Shown here: one piece after another, positions 22,901 through 34,997 of the stretch | How the letters are laid out: every line of letters starts with the position of its first letter | Position numbering within the stretch: the stretch's first letter is position 1 | Assembly (NCBI GenBank): GCA_904063045.1 | Contig: CAJFCJ010000012.1 | Location: 1,860,001 to 1,924,000 of the forward strand | DNA: 64,000 bases | DNA from: Dimorphilus gyrociliatus | Lineage: Eukaryota > Annelida > Polychaeta > Dinophilidae | Reading direction: 5' to 3' | Notes under the pieces: generated by a model | Told to the model about the DNA's origin: nothing | Database searches by the model: none | What the model saw: only the letters and a program-made list of their open reading frames with translations | Made by a program: the position numbers and the translations under genes

Positions 22901-25042
22901 TATTTTTAGTTGGTACGAAGCGTTAACTCATAGAGATAGAAGACGTATGGGACGCTTAAGAGGACCTCATCACTCCAGCTACGATATCGAAAAGCGAGAA
23001 TATTTGTGTCCTTTGTGCGAGACATTAGGGAATTCAGTATTACCTCTTCTACCAAAGTTAACCTATTTTACATCACAATCAAGGCAAAATAATGCAACAT
23101 TTGGTGTGTCATTGAGTATGAGTGACTGGTTGGATGGTCTTCGAAAAACTGTTCAGAATTCCATTCAAAAGGAGAGAAGCCAACAAAATAATGATTCTGA
23201 TGAATTTTCAATATTTTTTGTTCCTTGTCCTCTGTCATCAATAACTCGCCTTATGGCTGAAAGCGTGGCTAAGAACTTTCAAGCTCTATTTGAATATTAT
23301 TATGATATGGATCCAGCCTTAAGCCTTAATGATGAAACAGTCCAGATGGTCAGCAAATTTGCACTTGATGTCTATATTGTGAGTAACTAGCAATTTAGGT
23401 AACGCATGCTAATTTAAATATTTTATGATTTCTTAGCATGGGTGTGATGCTGAGGCGGATGACAATAATAGGAATGTACCACTTTTAACATGGGTTTCGG
23501 CGGCCTATACAATAATGTCAACTGGTAATAATTTAGATTTATTCTCTTGACAGAATTAACTCTCTTTTCATTTTAGAACACCTCTTAAGATACAGCAATC
23601 AACCCCTGTTTAGTACCCTTCCAGCACGTCAAGAGGATTGTTTAGTTAGTATCGTTAGATATGCTGCAGTAGCAACAGTTGTCATGCAGAAAAATTTGAT
23701 AAAGGATTACTGCGTAAGACTCTTATCTGCACTTGTTTGCGATTCGGCTGACAAACGCTTAAGGAAAACTCCAAGCATTTTGGATATGGATATGTTTCAT
23801 TTATTAGTTCCCCTGGTTTTGAGTTTGCCTACCTTATATGCAGAGGAAGATGTTTCTTCTGCTCAAGCAACAGGAGGAACTGAAACTAAATTTCAGTCGT
23901 CCAGAATCGCAACGGGCGATTTGAATTCTAAACATATATTAAATTTAGTTTTTACTGCACATGTTGTGCAAACTATCTTATCCGCCAGTCAAGAAGATAT
24001 TTATTGCGGGGAAGATTCAATGGATGCTCAATCTTCGGATGAGAAGGGTGAAAAGCTAGCTGATATATTTATGCATCTTAGAAATTTAGCCCAGTTAGTC
24101 AATTTTAATTATTCTTTACTTAATTTTCCTTACTGATTGTATTTTTTTCCTGTTAATTTTAAAAATAGGGTACCTACAATCGAGGCTAAATCATGGAATA
24201 TTGAAAAATATATTCAAAAGGCAGTAATGCCTTTCTTAAGATGTTCTGGTTTATTCTTCCACTATTTAACATCAGTTTCGCCACCTGATTTACTCAAGGA
24301 GTTACACCAAACTGAATCATCCATTGAATTTGAACTGTTAACAAAGTATCTAGCTTTGCCCCAAAATCTTGCAGATCTTTTTCATCCTGAAGATAATGAA
24401 GTTGTTCAAAATTTGTGTAAAAGCTGGTGCACAGACGACTCAATGAAAGAAACTCTCAACAGAGTAAATCACACAATCGTAAAACATCCCATCAAAGTAA
24501 ATTCATTATTCGATTTACCCGATGACTATACCGACGTCATTAATAGCGCATCTACCTTCTCGTAAGTTTATCGAACTATTTTAATTATACTACGAAAAGA
24601 TAAATGAATTAACTATTCATATAGATGCCCAAACAACAAAGAAGTTGACGATGCCCGAACTCCTACTATGTGTTTGATATGTGGTCAAATGTTGTGCTCA
24701 CATGGCTATTGCTGCCAAGAACACTTGGGTAAATTAATTGTTGGAGCTGCAACTGCACATGTTCAAATTTGCGGATCTGGCACAGGAATGTTTTTTAGAC
24801 CAAGAGAATGTCAACTATTAATGCTAAGCGGTAAAGTTAAAGGATGTTTTTATCCACCTCCCTACCTCGATGCTTACGGAGAAACAGACTCAGGTTTGAG
24901 GAGGGGAAATCCACTATTCTTGTGTCAGCAAAGGCTAAAGAATTTAAACAAGCTGTGGCTAAGGCACGGAATACCCGAGACAATTGCGCATAGCCTGGAG
25001 GTTAACACTAATTGGTTGGATATTGAATGGTTTAATCTGTAA
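16926..25042 (+). CDS. UBR1/UBR2: UBR1/UBR2-type N-degron E3 ubiquitin ligase (N-recognin)
   Basis: Large multi-exon gene starting [19 protein letters not shown] and ending [14 protein letters not shown]-like text ([14 protein letters not shown]). It recognises destabilising N-termini and ubiquitinates the substrate with a RAD6-type E2. The UBR box (about 17330-17690) has its zinc ligands: [45 protein letters not shown]. The ClpS-like N-domain for bulky residues (17760-18300) has [16 protein letters not shown]. Further markers are SSIV-type [30 protein letters not shown] and [18 protein letters not shown]. The RING-H2 (22630-23060) has [20 protein letters not shown] and CPLC. The C-terminal UBLC region has [16 protein letters not shown] and [23 protein letters not shown]-type conservation. 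All key sites are intact, so it should be active. Many short introns; the exact exon list was not fully traced. Confidence 0.95.
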
Positions 25043-25071
25043 ACTGTATTCCTTTCCCCCTAAGAATAACT

Positions 25072-26232
25072 TTATTTATCACCAATTAATTCCCGTTGCT
25101 TTGCGTTTGTTAATTCTTCTAACTTTGTTACATACTGCTTGGATTCGTTAAGCACCTATGGAAGAAGAAACAAATATATCATTGTGCACCCTTTCATATC
25201 AGTTATGAAAAAGAACTTTAAAAATTGCTTGTCTATTTAATATAATTACCCAATCATTGACATTGCGTAAAAGATCTTTAGAAGTACCATCTTTCTTCTT
25301 ATTTACTTCTTTAACATATCTATTCTGAACGTCTCTGATCTTTTCTTTATACTTATTGCATAAATTTTTCGAATTTTTCGCTAGCATTTCTCTATGCTCT
25401 CTGGTTATTCTGTTATGAAGTGGCAATAAGAGCTTTAAAAAGTTATAATTTCCCTCTTCTACTTTCCTTACTTGGGAATTGGAACAAATAGAGTAGTTCC
25501 GTCCTGTTGTGGGTTAAGATTAAGGCCAGATTCCATTATAGCTTTTTTAACATTACCAATATACTATAATAATTTTATAATAATTGATATATTCTTGGTA
25601 CAACACTGATAAAAAAATTAATTACCTGAGGAGTAGCTAACATATTAATAACAACCAAATTTGCATTTTTTTGAGTTATTTGACCCAATTGCATCAACGG
25701 ATAATTACCGTCTGGAGTCGAAATATCCAGTCTTTCAAGCGCACCTAAAGACCGCAAAGGATATCTTCAGTAGTATGAAATGGAATAATAGCCGATCTTT
25801 AAGAGGATATGCCTACCTGTATTGGTTCTTAACGAAAGCTGTTCATTGAAGTCTGACTGCATTTTCTTAACAACTGCATCAAGACTTGAATGAAATCTAT
25901 CAGGATCTAGCAACTGATTAAGTTCTTCATCAGACAAATGTACTAGTTTCTTCCCTAGAAAATTTTCACAACGTTTATATACGCAAATCTTTCCACGTTA
26001 ATAATTACATTTTACCTTTTTTATCCTTTTTATCCTTCTTTTTAGGTGCCTTAGAGCCATATTCTCTTAATAGCCTATCCCCAGTTAGAAACTTTGAAGT
26101 TGAGATAGGAGCTAGATTGTTTCGAATTTGATATTTCGAATTTGTCATAAAATTCTTACATGCAATACTGTTTCCGAGAAACAAGCGATGCGATGCCCAA
26201 TAGAGTCTAATAGAATTGCGAAATGCCAACAT
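25072..26232 (-). CDS. MRRF: Mitochondrial ribosome-recycling factor
   Basis: RRF-fold protein that splits post-termination mitoribosomes with EF-G2. The N-terminus is a basic leader (MLAFRNSIRLYWASHRLF) suited to mitochondrial import. A Lys-rich linker (KAPKKKDKKDKKGK) follows, as in vertebrate MRRF. The RRF body spans several exons: RTNTGALERLDISTPDGNYP, LGQITQKNANLVVINMLATPQ, SGLNLNPQQDGTTLFVPIP, PLHNRITREHREML and KNLCNKYKEKIRDVQNRY, ending in the helix VLNESKQYVTKLEELTNAKQ and a stop at 25072-25074. It is convergent with the UBR gene: the two stop codons are only 29 bp apart, so their 3' UTRs probably overlap. Confidence 0.92.
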
Positions 26233-26865
26233 CTATAACAACATATATTTTTGTAAATAATGTAAAAAGCATTGAAAATCGTTTATCTAATCATCCTAAC
26301 ATTTGTTTAGAATTGTTTAAAATTGGATTTAACTCGCTATCATGGAGAATATTTGCTCTCTTCTGAAAAATTATCAATTTATAAAAAAGATCTTGAACCA
26401 CCTTATTATGTTGTTATTAAAAGGCAAACTTTCCGCCGATAAAATTCAAAAAGTGGTACTTTTTACCAAAAGCCGTCTGCAGTTAACCACGTGATCCAAG
26501 ACACGGCAAAGTCGACCGGTCAGAAATGGAACTTTTGAAACCGGTTTAAATTCTACAAGTATACACTTCTATCAAAAAGTTTTTATATTAACTTTTCAGT
26601 TTGAATAAACGTGAATATAATTAAAAGTATGGTTATTGCCATAATCTAATAATTAAGGCAGACTTTAGCCTTACATCTAAATCCAACCTAGATATAAGAA
26701 AACTGCGTAAATTGATAAAATAAAATGTTTCATATTATCTTTTTTTTGTATTCAGAAACTTTTTGAAAATCAATGTTTGTATTTAACAAACATACAAAAT
26801 TTAGATTACAAGAAAGTTTTCTTTCACAAATAAAGAAAATTTAGAGAATGTTTAGAAAAAAATCT
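26233..26865. other. Intergenic: MRRF promoter and zinc-finger gene 3' flank
   Basis: Contains a CACGTGAT E-box at 26488-26495 in a GC-richer patch (26460-26560), followed by AT-rich sequence towards 26865. No gene seen. Confidence 0.5.
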
Positions 26866-28960
26866 TCAATACGGTCTGCTATGATTAAAGTTTCTATGGT
26901 GAGAGAAAGCTCGATATTGCTGATAATAATTTCTATCGTATTCGTGATTTTGATGTTGAGATCCTTTGTATCCTATAAATGTATTGAAAAGCTATTATGA
27001 TTATTTCAATTGCAGTAAAAAATAGGATAAAAGTAACCTCTTTCATCGATACGTCTACTTAAGTTATCACCTTGATAGTTCATCATTCCAGGTCTTGGTA
27101 ATTTACAAAAGTTACAGAGTAGTCTCCAAGAGAAATTATTATTAGCGCAAGACGGATCGGGACAAATCCAATCCCCATTTCGATAAGTTTCGGATCTTCG
27201 TCTGGGTTGGTATCTATAATTCCTCATTCCTGTGGATATCGGATGATTGTCTATGTAGAATAGGTAATTAAAACGAATATAATCGAAAGTTAGGCGATAA
27301 TTTTCCACATAAATAGTGCAAGAGTGGTTAGTTAGGAACCTTACCGCAAAGTTCTCTCGCTTGAGAAAAATCATAACCATATCAAAAGAAATTCTCCCAT
27401 CTTCTCTATCTAACTTAAAAAGTCGAATTAGAAATTGCTCAATCTATCCAAAAGATCGAAATAAAAATAATGGCCACCTCCAGACCAATAAACAACTTTT
27501 TTAAAAGGAGGGAAAGCGGATTAGAAGATTAAGCAACCGATTTCTTTATTAGTATTAGCAATAAATGGTAGTATATTACTAAACCAACCATCGTAATTTC
27601 TATTAAGACCGTATCTATAATTATTCGATTGTGTAGAACTATTAAATTGAAAAAAAAAAGGTTACTCTTCCAAAAATCTAGGTCAATTTGTAAAAATAGA
27701 CTTATTTTTTATATGTTCTCTTCTAAAATAAATAGATTTCTTTACCTGCTTTGTCTATTTGTTCCATTAATAAGATTCTCTACTTTTATAGAGGAAAAAC
27801 TCTATTTAATTAATAAGAAAAACAAATTAATAGTTTCTAACTTACGATGAGTATTGTTTATATTATCATTTGATCTACCACCGTAAGTAGGTGAAGTTAA
27901 ATCCAGGGTACAGTTGTTATTGCTTTCGAAATTATTATTATTGTTACAGTTGTCTAAATGAAAGAAATAGCGAATTTAGAATAAGATTAAATAGTTATAT
28001 ATAACGATGTTGTTTTTGTTATTACTAGGTTTTGCGGAATAATCAAATGGAGCTTGGGAACAATTATGGAGTCCATGCTTGTTTAATACATTCGCCAATA
28101 ACATTGGAAAAGGTACTTGCGCTCCTCCCAAAAGATTCCTTGCAACGTTTCTACCCGTAACATCATTTTCTATATATTGATTCGTCAAGTATGTCCCATT
28201 TACTGGAAAGTTGTTATGAGTATCTATTTCAAATGTAGATAAAGATGAATTGCCCAATTTCGGAATAATATTACTGGCATTTGCTTGAAAATCCAAAGTA
28301 GGATAAGTCAAATTATCAAGTCTATAAGTTTCCTGTGGAGATGTTATTACATCTGTAAGGATACTGTGACCAAATGTAGTAGGATCGGCCCCTCCACAGA
28401 AGTTTGAATAGGAGCTGAAAATGTTATTCGTATTTTTTTTATTTTCTTAATATGGTAAGAAAAATAAAAAACTTACCTTTGAAGTGTTAAAGGAAAACCA
28501 ATAGCTCTTAATGGAGGGGGAGGTAACGAATATTCCTCAAAATTTCCTAATTAAAATGTCATATAAGTTAAAAGTTGACTAAGTTTTAATAGCATCTGTT
28601 CAACTAACTATATTTTAATCATTAAAGTAATATATAAATATACATATTAATCTAAATGAAAAGCTGTAAATTTAGCAAGTCACGTAATCATAATACTCGA
28701 AAGGAAATAAAAAAAGTTTCAAAATATCAACATAATTTACATAAAATTTGTCTTTTTATTATGGTTTTATAAAGAAATTTCTACGAAAACAAATGTTAAA
28801 ATATTTAACAAACTATTTAAGTTTTGTCCCAAATTGCTATTCATTTTGTTAAGACACTTTTGAAGCAAATTCAGTGTGAAATTTGTCAAATCAGACACAT
28901 AACACTTTTTTATCCACCGGTGATGAGTTACCGTTTTCAAATTTGACCTTGAACTGACAT
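26866..28960 (-). CDS. RanBP2-type zinc-finger protein (FUS/TAF15/EWS-like finger), exon structure partly resolved
   Basis: The clear domain is one RanBP2-type finger near 27080-27200: [20 protein letters not shown] followed by CNFC, i.e. C-x4-C-x10-C-x2-C. It is very close to the finger of FUS/TAF15/EWS, which binds GGU RNA. A Tyr/Gln/His/Arg-rich tail ([18 protein letters not shown]) ends at 26866. Upstream exons that join in frame give [16 protein letters not shown] and a long Asn/Ser-rich segment ([19 protein letters not shown]), with a poly-Asn exon near 27850-27960. The proposed start ATG (28960-28958) splices to the PPPP exon but is weak. Exons between 27380 and 27660 are unresolved, and an RRM, expected in FET proteins, could not be shown. 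Nuclear RNA-binding is likely; FET orthology is not proven. Confidence 0.6.
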
Positions 28961-28996
28961 TACCAGTTGTTTCGTCTTCCAACGCAAAACAATGCT

Positions 28997-30329
28997 ATGG
29001 CGGATAGTATAGAAACTGAATTTAGATTAAAGCTTCCATCGCATTTTGAAGCGAATACACTTTTCAAAGATTCATCGAATGCAATTGTTGTCGGAGAAGA
29101 GATTGATCTGTGTCTAATTGCCAAACAGCTTGACGGATCAAAGGATATTTGGGAGAAAGCAGTATCAAATGTTCGGGCTGCTGTTTCCGTAGTAGACATA
29201 CAGGGCAGCCGCCCACCAAAAGAAAATTTTGATTGTAAAGTTGTTAAATCTAGTAGGGGCCGAGACAAACATCGACGTTCACCACCCAAAACTTTAGATA
29301 GTCCAGACTCTCAGAAATGGCAGAAATTAAACGATAATACAATGAAATTAATAGTTCCAATACAATTTGTGCCAGATTCTAAAACTCTTAATAAATCATA
29401 TAAAATATTCGTTGCTCTATGGTCGACTGATGGAGCGGAAAGTAATTTGGAACTTTCAACTCATAAACTAATGTCACCTGCTCTAAACGTTCAATTTCCT
29501 CCATTAATCACTTCCAGGGTTGTTCAATTTTCTGGAAAAACATTTCTAAAGATTGAACTACGTAACGTAGCAATTGAAACAATTCAATTGAATTCCCTCA
29601 AGGTTCTGATATCCGCTGAGAAAGAAGGAGAAATTACAATAGATCATTCAACCTTGCCAAACTTTCCTATGAAGCTAGATAAAGAATGTGAATATTCATT
29701 TATTGTTGAAATAATTGACTGTGTTAAAGAAAGCGATAATAGAAGTTCAAGTTCTTCCAACGTCAACTTAGTTGCCGAATTAAATTGGGAAAACGAAGGC
29801 GCTTCAGCACTTGATAGAATAACTACAACTTATAGGTAGGACTATTAATTTAATTAATTTATTCATTTATGCATTATGTATATTCCTTGTAGTGAGGTAT
29901 ATAAAAATACTTATATATTTATATTTTTGCAGTTTGCAGCAGATAGCCCTGAAATATCCACAATTATCATTGTTTGTCACCCTGCCAGAGATATTAGGAT
30001 CGCAATTTATTATAGAATATACCTTACAAAATTATATGCAAGACTTTCGTAACATTAAATTGACACTACCCGATTACGATGCTGAAGGATTAATATTTTC
30101 AAAACGTTCTATAGATTTAGGCGTTTGTTCTGTAAGAAGCATCAAGAAGGCAAAGGTTTTGGTCACAATTTTGAAACCAGGTACATTCGATTTATGCAAG
30201 AATGTTAAAATGAGCTTACAATACAGTACACCAAAAAATTCTGACCCAAATGGACCTATAAAGTTGGATAATGTATTAAAATTACCCTGCCCTATTTATA
30301 TCGAAGAAAATGGCAATACAAAGAACTGA
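28997..30329 (+). CDS. TRAPPC14: TRAPP complex subunit 14 (MAP11/C7orf43 homologue)
   Basis: Two exons, 28997-29835 and 29933-30329, give about 411 residues; the human protein is 580. TRAPPC14 is a metazoan TRAPPII subunit linked to RAB11/Rabin8 and ciliogenesis. Shared text includes PPLITSRVVQFSGKTFLKI (human PPPVLRCRQFTVAGKHLTV), VAELNW...ITTTYSL (VVQWS...IYTHYRL), YTLQNYMQDFRNIKL (YTLLNNLQDFLAVRL) and KPGTFDLCKNVKMSLQYS (RTGLFELSQHMKLKLQF). The human Ser/Pro-rich C-terminal tail is absent. The first in-frame ATG (28997) begins MADSIETEFRLKLP. The ATG proposed for the zinc-finger gene faces it only 36 bp away, so a fully shared promoter or overlapping 5' ends are implied. Confidence 0.8.
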
Positions 30330-30577
30330 TATATATTTTTATAGACGTTATTAACAAATCTCTGCTCAAAAACAATTTCTATTTACGTACAGAAAATATA
30401 TTTATATTTTTTCAATTATGAATATTTATGAAAATATGCAAATATAAAGCTTCTTTTTTTAGCTTTTATTTTCAAGGGAAATACAAATTATCGTTAATAA
30501 CTTTTCATATTTTTTGTTTATCTGCATCTAAGTTTATTCCTAGAAGTCTTTCGATTTACCTTATTTCATTTTATAGA

Positions 30578-31505
30578 TTATTTTATATTTCTCATTAACC
30601 AAAGTCCGTCATTGAGGTAGTGGATATTCTCAACAGCAATTCCTTTGTTCTGCGTCTCTCTAGAAAGATATAAATAGGAGATAGGACTAGGAATGGATAT
30701 TACTTATTTAACTTACATATCTTCAGAAGACATTTTGGTTAAACCTACAGCAAGTGCGTGTTGTTTTCCTGCAGCCGTTACGGCCTATAATATATCAATT
30801 ATAATGAGCTTCTCATAGAGATACTATCCTATTATAAATTAAAAGAAAGTGAGCTTACCACTATTGTTCCACTATCGACTTTAGTCATTTTAGCTCCGGC
30901 AGCCCGATTAGTTAATCCTGGGCTCATAATATTAGCTCCGCTAAGTATAAATTTAATTGCTCCTTTATCAACTCGCATTTCCGGTAGAATAAAGGGATCT
31001 TTTTATAAGATATATCTCAAATTTATAATCTCTTCAGGGAGAAATGAGATTTTCTTAATACTTACACTTGTGAACAAGTTTCAGAGAAGGATAAAACTGT
31101 CCATCTCTCTGTTTAAAGAAAACAACTTCTCCTTCTCTTGCCGCTAAAGCTTCAATATGATCAGCGCTGTTCAATATTTATTATTAGTGAGTTAAATTTT
31201 TTATAGAAAAATATGGTCAACCATTTTACTAATTTCCATTCCTTTTTTGGTAATATCTCATCAATATAGTCTGCGAGAAAGGGCATTTGTTGAATAAGTG
31301 AAGCTTTCAGAGATCTTTGAACAGATGATTTGATACTAGTAACACCAGAAACATGCTCCTTTTCGTCGAACCTGTTTTATCGTCCAGACGGTTACACAAT
31401 ATACGACGATGTTATGATTTCAGCAAAAGTACATAAACTCAACAAATGTTAAAACTGGGAGAATTAATATACGAATATAAAAAACGATACAAACTTTTTA
31501 AACAT
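30578..31505 (-). CDS. MCTS1: Malignant T-cell-amplified sequence 1 (translation reinitiation factor)
   Basis: MCTS1 pairs with DENR to recycle 40S subunits and to reinitiate after upstream ORFs. The first exon encodes MFK plus two bases at 31505-31495 (donor gtttgt), spliced to [20 protein letters not shown]. The DUF1947 N-domain follows ([49 protein letters not shown]). Then comes the PUA domain: [56 protein letters not shown] and [17 protein letters not shown]. Six or seven short exons; length is about that of the human 181-residue protein. An extra short insertion (TNRAAGAK in place of TSPGAK) is minor. Confidence 0.94.
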
Positions 31506-31999
31506 AGTGAAATTCTAAAAAATTATTAAATATATTGACGGACTATGCTCTTTCCAAAGTTTCAAAGTTAAGGGAATAGTTTTCGCTTAACTTTCGAAAG
31601 AAAGTGACGAAAACACTAATAAAAACCTTAATTTAAAACATAAAACTACATATTAGCAAGTTAATACTAAATACTTATTAAATATAAATAATCTATTATA
31701 AGAAAAGTTACTCTATTGTTAAATTGATTCCTTATAGTAAAGTATATTTAAAAAATATTGCAAAAAATATATTTTTCAAGGCTTCTCTTTACCAAAGATT
31801 CATTTAGCAATGCTTATATAAATATAGTTCACTGTATTGTATTTAGAATTATCTAGAGGATAATTTTAACTATGAAATTACATCTGATGGTTTATTATTT
31901 CATATATAAACAACGATCGCGAAACTCTTCAACACAGTTCTGAGAACACTGTCGGTGTCCAGATTTTTTCTTCTTGAGATATATAAAATCCTACCGAAT
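31506..31999. other. Divergent promoter region, MCTS1 / Ldh2-family gene
   Basis: AT-rich. A TATATAAA-like box near 31903-31910, about 90 bp before the rightward ATG, is followed by GC-richer 5' UTR sequence (31910-31975). No gene seen. Confidence 0.45.
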
Positions 32000-33517
32000 A
32001 TGGCTTATTCTTCAATTGTAAGAAATACATTTCACAAGATTCGATTATCTACTTCCTTAGGCAAGAATCTAGGAACAAGATCGTTGGCAGAAGTTCCGTT
32101 GAGGCACAGTTCTTCAAATGCAACAGAACAAAATGAATCTATTATCGCTATTCAAGAAATGCACAGATTTATGAAAGATTGTATGTTAGCTGTTGGATGC
32201 ACAGAAACAGACTCTAATCAACTTGCAGAAACATTGGTTCATGCCGATCATAGGGGACATTATTCCCATGGCTTGAATAGATTAGGTAATCAAGCTGTTC
32301 TCCGACAATGTTATTTTTGACCTTGATTTGATCTTCGTTCTTCTAGATTCCTTCCCTTGTTTTCTTTAAAAGCGAGATCTATTTTTAAGTTTTCGATTTT
32401 GCAAATAACGTTCTTTCTTCTATAGTTACACATTATTGTAAATTCTTTTAAAATTCAAAGCTTAAAACCTTTGAAAAGAACGAATAATCTACTAAAATAT
32501 AACATTTTCTCCTATCTTCACCTGCCAAAACATTTTAGCTAACGATATGATTTATAGTCTTTTTTTATGCCTACCTACTTGATTTTAACTTGTTTTTTAG
32601 ACATGTACGTTGAAGATGTTCGTTGTGGAGCGACTGTATCAGGGATTGTGGAGCCAATTATTATTAAGGAAACTACATCATCAGCTTCCGTTGATGGAAA
32701 TAATCTTTTAGGGCCTGTTGTAGGAAATTTCTGTATGCAATTGGCAATAAAGAAAGCAAGAGAATCGGGAATTTCTCTTGTTGTTGCTAAAGGATCAAAC
32801 CATTATGGTATTGCAGGACATTACTCTTTACAAGCTGTTCGTGAAGGAATGATTGGCATATCTATGACAAACACCTCTCCGTTGGTTGTTCCTACGCGGG
32901 CTAGTGAATGCATTCTTGGAACCAATCCAATAGCTGTTGGTGCTCCCGGGTTAGGTGATGATTGCTTTGTATTAGATATGGCTACGAGTGCAGCTGCCCT
33001 TGGAAAATTGGAGTTAGCTGACAGAAAGAGTCAAAAAATTCCAATTGGTTGGGGTGCAGATAGTACTGGACAAGCGACCGAAGATCCAAAAGAAGCTTTG
33101 AAGGGTGGCCTTATGCCTTTAGGAGGAATTGAATATACATCAGGTTACAAAGGATTTGGGCTAGCAATGCTTGTAGAAGTTCTGACAGGTATCCTCTCAG
33201 GTGGAGCATACGGGCCATTCGTGAGGAAATGGAAAGTACGTTCAAAATTGGCTGATTTAGGACAAATGTTTATGGTAATTAACCCTAACTTTTTCCCCGA
33301 TGGCTTCCGGGAGAGAATGCAAGAGTTGATGGATTTCTTGCGCCAAGCAAATACTGCTCCCGATGCTAAAGGAAATGTACTTGTGGCGGGTGATCCTGAA
33401 AGACAGAATATTGCAAAATGTGAACGAATAGGAGGAATTCCTTATTCGCAAGTTCAAGTTGATTACGCAAACAACTTGGCTAAATTGTTACAGATAGATC
33501 AGCCTAAAATTCTATAA
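32000..33517 (+). CDS. Ldh2/MDH2-family NAD(P)-dependent malate/L-lactate dehydrogenase-like oxidoreductase
   Basis: Two exons, 32000-32285 and 32601-33517, join (RL|DMYVEDVRCG) into 400 residues. The family reduces 2-oxoacids such as malate/lactate, ureidoglycolate or sulfolactate analogues and is unrelated to classical MDH/LDH. Signatures: HADHRGHYSHGLNRL, SNHYGIAGHYS with the catalytic His, TNTSPLVVPT, LGTNPIAVGAPG, LDMATSAAALGK, PIGWGADSTGQATEDP, LMPLGGIEYTSGYKGFGLAM and the closing GDPE-type motif. The first 40 residues (SIVRNTFHKIRLSTSLGKNLG) are basic and Ser/Thr-rich, consistent with a mitochondrial leader not typical of bacterial members. Substrate cannot be assigned from sequence. 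Convergent with MAD2. Confidence 0.88.
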
Positions 33518-34031
33518 AAGTGCTAACTAAACATTATTAAAAGAACATATTAATACACCTAGCATAATTTTTAATAACACGAAAATAGATATAGTAACAA
33601 AACTGATCTAGATTTCTTTTTTATTATGAAGGAAAGCTCACTAAGATAAGGTTGCTCATTTTTCTTTGAAACATTTTAATTGTACAAAGTATACCAATAC
33701 GAAGTCTTAAAACGTTTTCCAAGTATTAAAAGAGAGCTATTGAATATTATACATATATTGTTGACGTTAGAGGTATTATTCGACTATGCACCAAATGAAA
33801 TTGGATAATCTTCTGTTCTATTACAAATAAAAGAAGTTCTATAAGCCAAATACTTGAATGGAAAAATATTAAATGGAAAAAATGGCAATTGTATTAATTT
33901 GAAAAGAGTTTTAGCAAACTATCTTATTGTATTGCTAAATGATGAAGAATAAAATAAGAGAAATATTAAAAACTGTGCAAAAATAATTGTTTTATTTAAA
34001 AACATTTTTCAAATCGTTTTTCTTTTCAGTA
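33518..34031. other. Convergent intergenic region
   Basis: 514 bp of AT-rich sequence between the 3' ends of the dehydrogenase gene and MAD2, with several AATAAA-like signals (for example near 33952). It should hold both 3' UTRs. No gene seen. Confidence 0.5.
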
Positions 34032-34997
34032 CTATTCGTCATCTTTTACTTTATATTCAACCATTCCTTGAACTTTATGAACTGTGGTTGAAAACGATTT
34101 AAATTTTACTTGTTCTGCATCTTTTATCAGAAGAGCGCTGCTCTCATAACAGCAAGATGGGGTTTCCTCGTCTTTGTCGGTGTAAACTTGAACGTCGATA
34201 GTACCTGCAAAATATATATATATTTTTTGAAATACATACTTTAATAGATATTTTTGTTGTATGTGTATACAATGTACTTACAAGTATCTTCCAAAGCAGG
34301 TAAGAATGTTACTGATGCAATAATTTGTCTTAAAACGGCTCTTATCTCATTTTGAATATCTTTCAATTCCTTTTTACTATTCGTACTAGAAAACAAGCAA
34401 AAGTTTAAATAATAATTAAATATTTAAAGAAAACGCTTTATACTAACTTTTCACTGTCCACTTGTTTTTCGCAATCTATATTAAACACCCATCTCTCTAC
34501 AATTTCTTCGGTTTTGACATTTTTCATAACCAGAACAAGCTTTTTTATAACTTTTTTCAAAAGCCATTCTGTTGAAAAAATTATGTAACTATTTTATCGT
34601 CTCTTTAGAGTTTATACCTCGGACTTGGTCCAAAACAGTCTTCAGAAATTGTTCTAATTTTGGATCACTTGTTACCAAAATTGATAGGCCATAAGCCTCC
34701 TTTCTGGTAAACATGTCATCTGGATATACCCCTCTTTGATAAAGAATACTATTCAGTCCAAACCCTGTTTATCAAACAACATTGAAAGATTATTAGCACT
34801 TAATTAACTAATACTTGAAGAATTCGCTTAGTTTAAAATGAATTAGAAATAAAAACCAACCTATCATAGAGCGATAATTGAGCTGAGTTCATAAAGTATC
34901 GTTTTAAAGTTTAAATTAGCGTAAATAACTTACCGAAAAATTCAGTCACCATTTGTGTGGAACCTTTCAAAGTAATACCTGTCTTATTTGCCTGCAT
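34032..34997 (-). CDS. MAD2L1: Spindle-checkpoint protein MAD2 (HORMA domain)
   Basis: HORMA-fold protein that closes around MAD1 and CDC20 to inhibit the anaphase-promoting complex. Five or so short exons. The start reads MQANKTGITLKGSTQMVTEFF, as in MAD2L1 (GITLRGSAEIVAEFF). Next come the FGLNSILYQRGVYPDDMFTR-type text, ITSDPKLEQFLKTVLDQV-like text and EWLLKKVIKKLVLVM. The C-terminal seat-belt is TIDVQVYTDKDEETPSCCY, then SFSTTVHKVQGMVEYKVKDD. The length and the DKD...W-less linker are normal except that the usual WEES is CYESS. MAD2L2/REV7 is excluded by the safety-belt text. Confidence 0.93.

Noticed and set aside
16926-25042. Possibility that the UBR locus is several genes
   Set aside because: The segments follow the UBR1/2 domain order without interruption and their introns keep phase, from MEVLTAF to the terminal IEWFNL.
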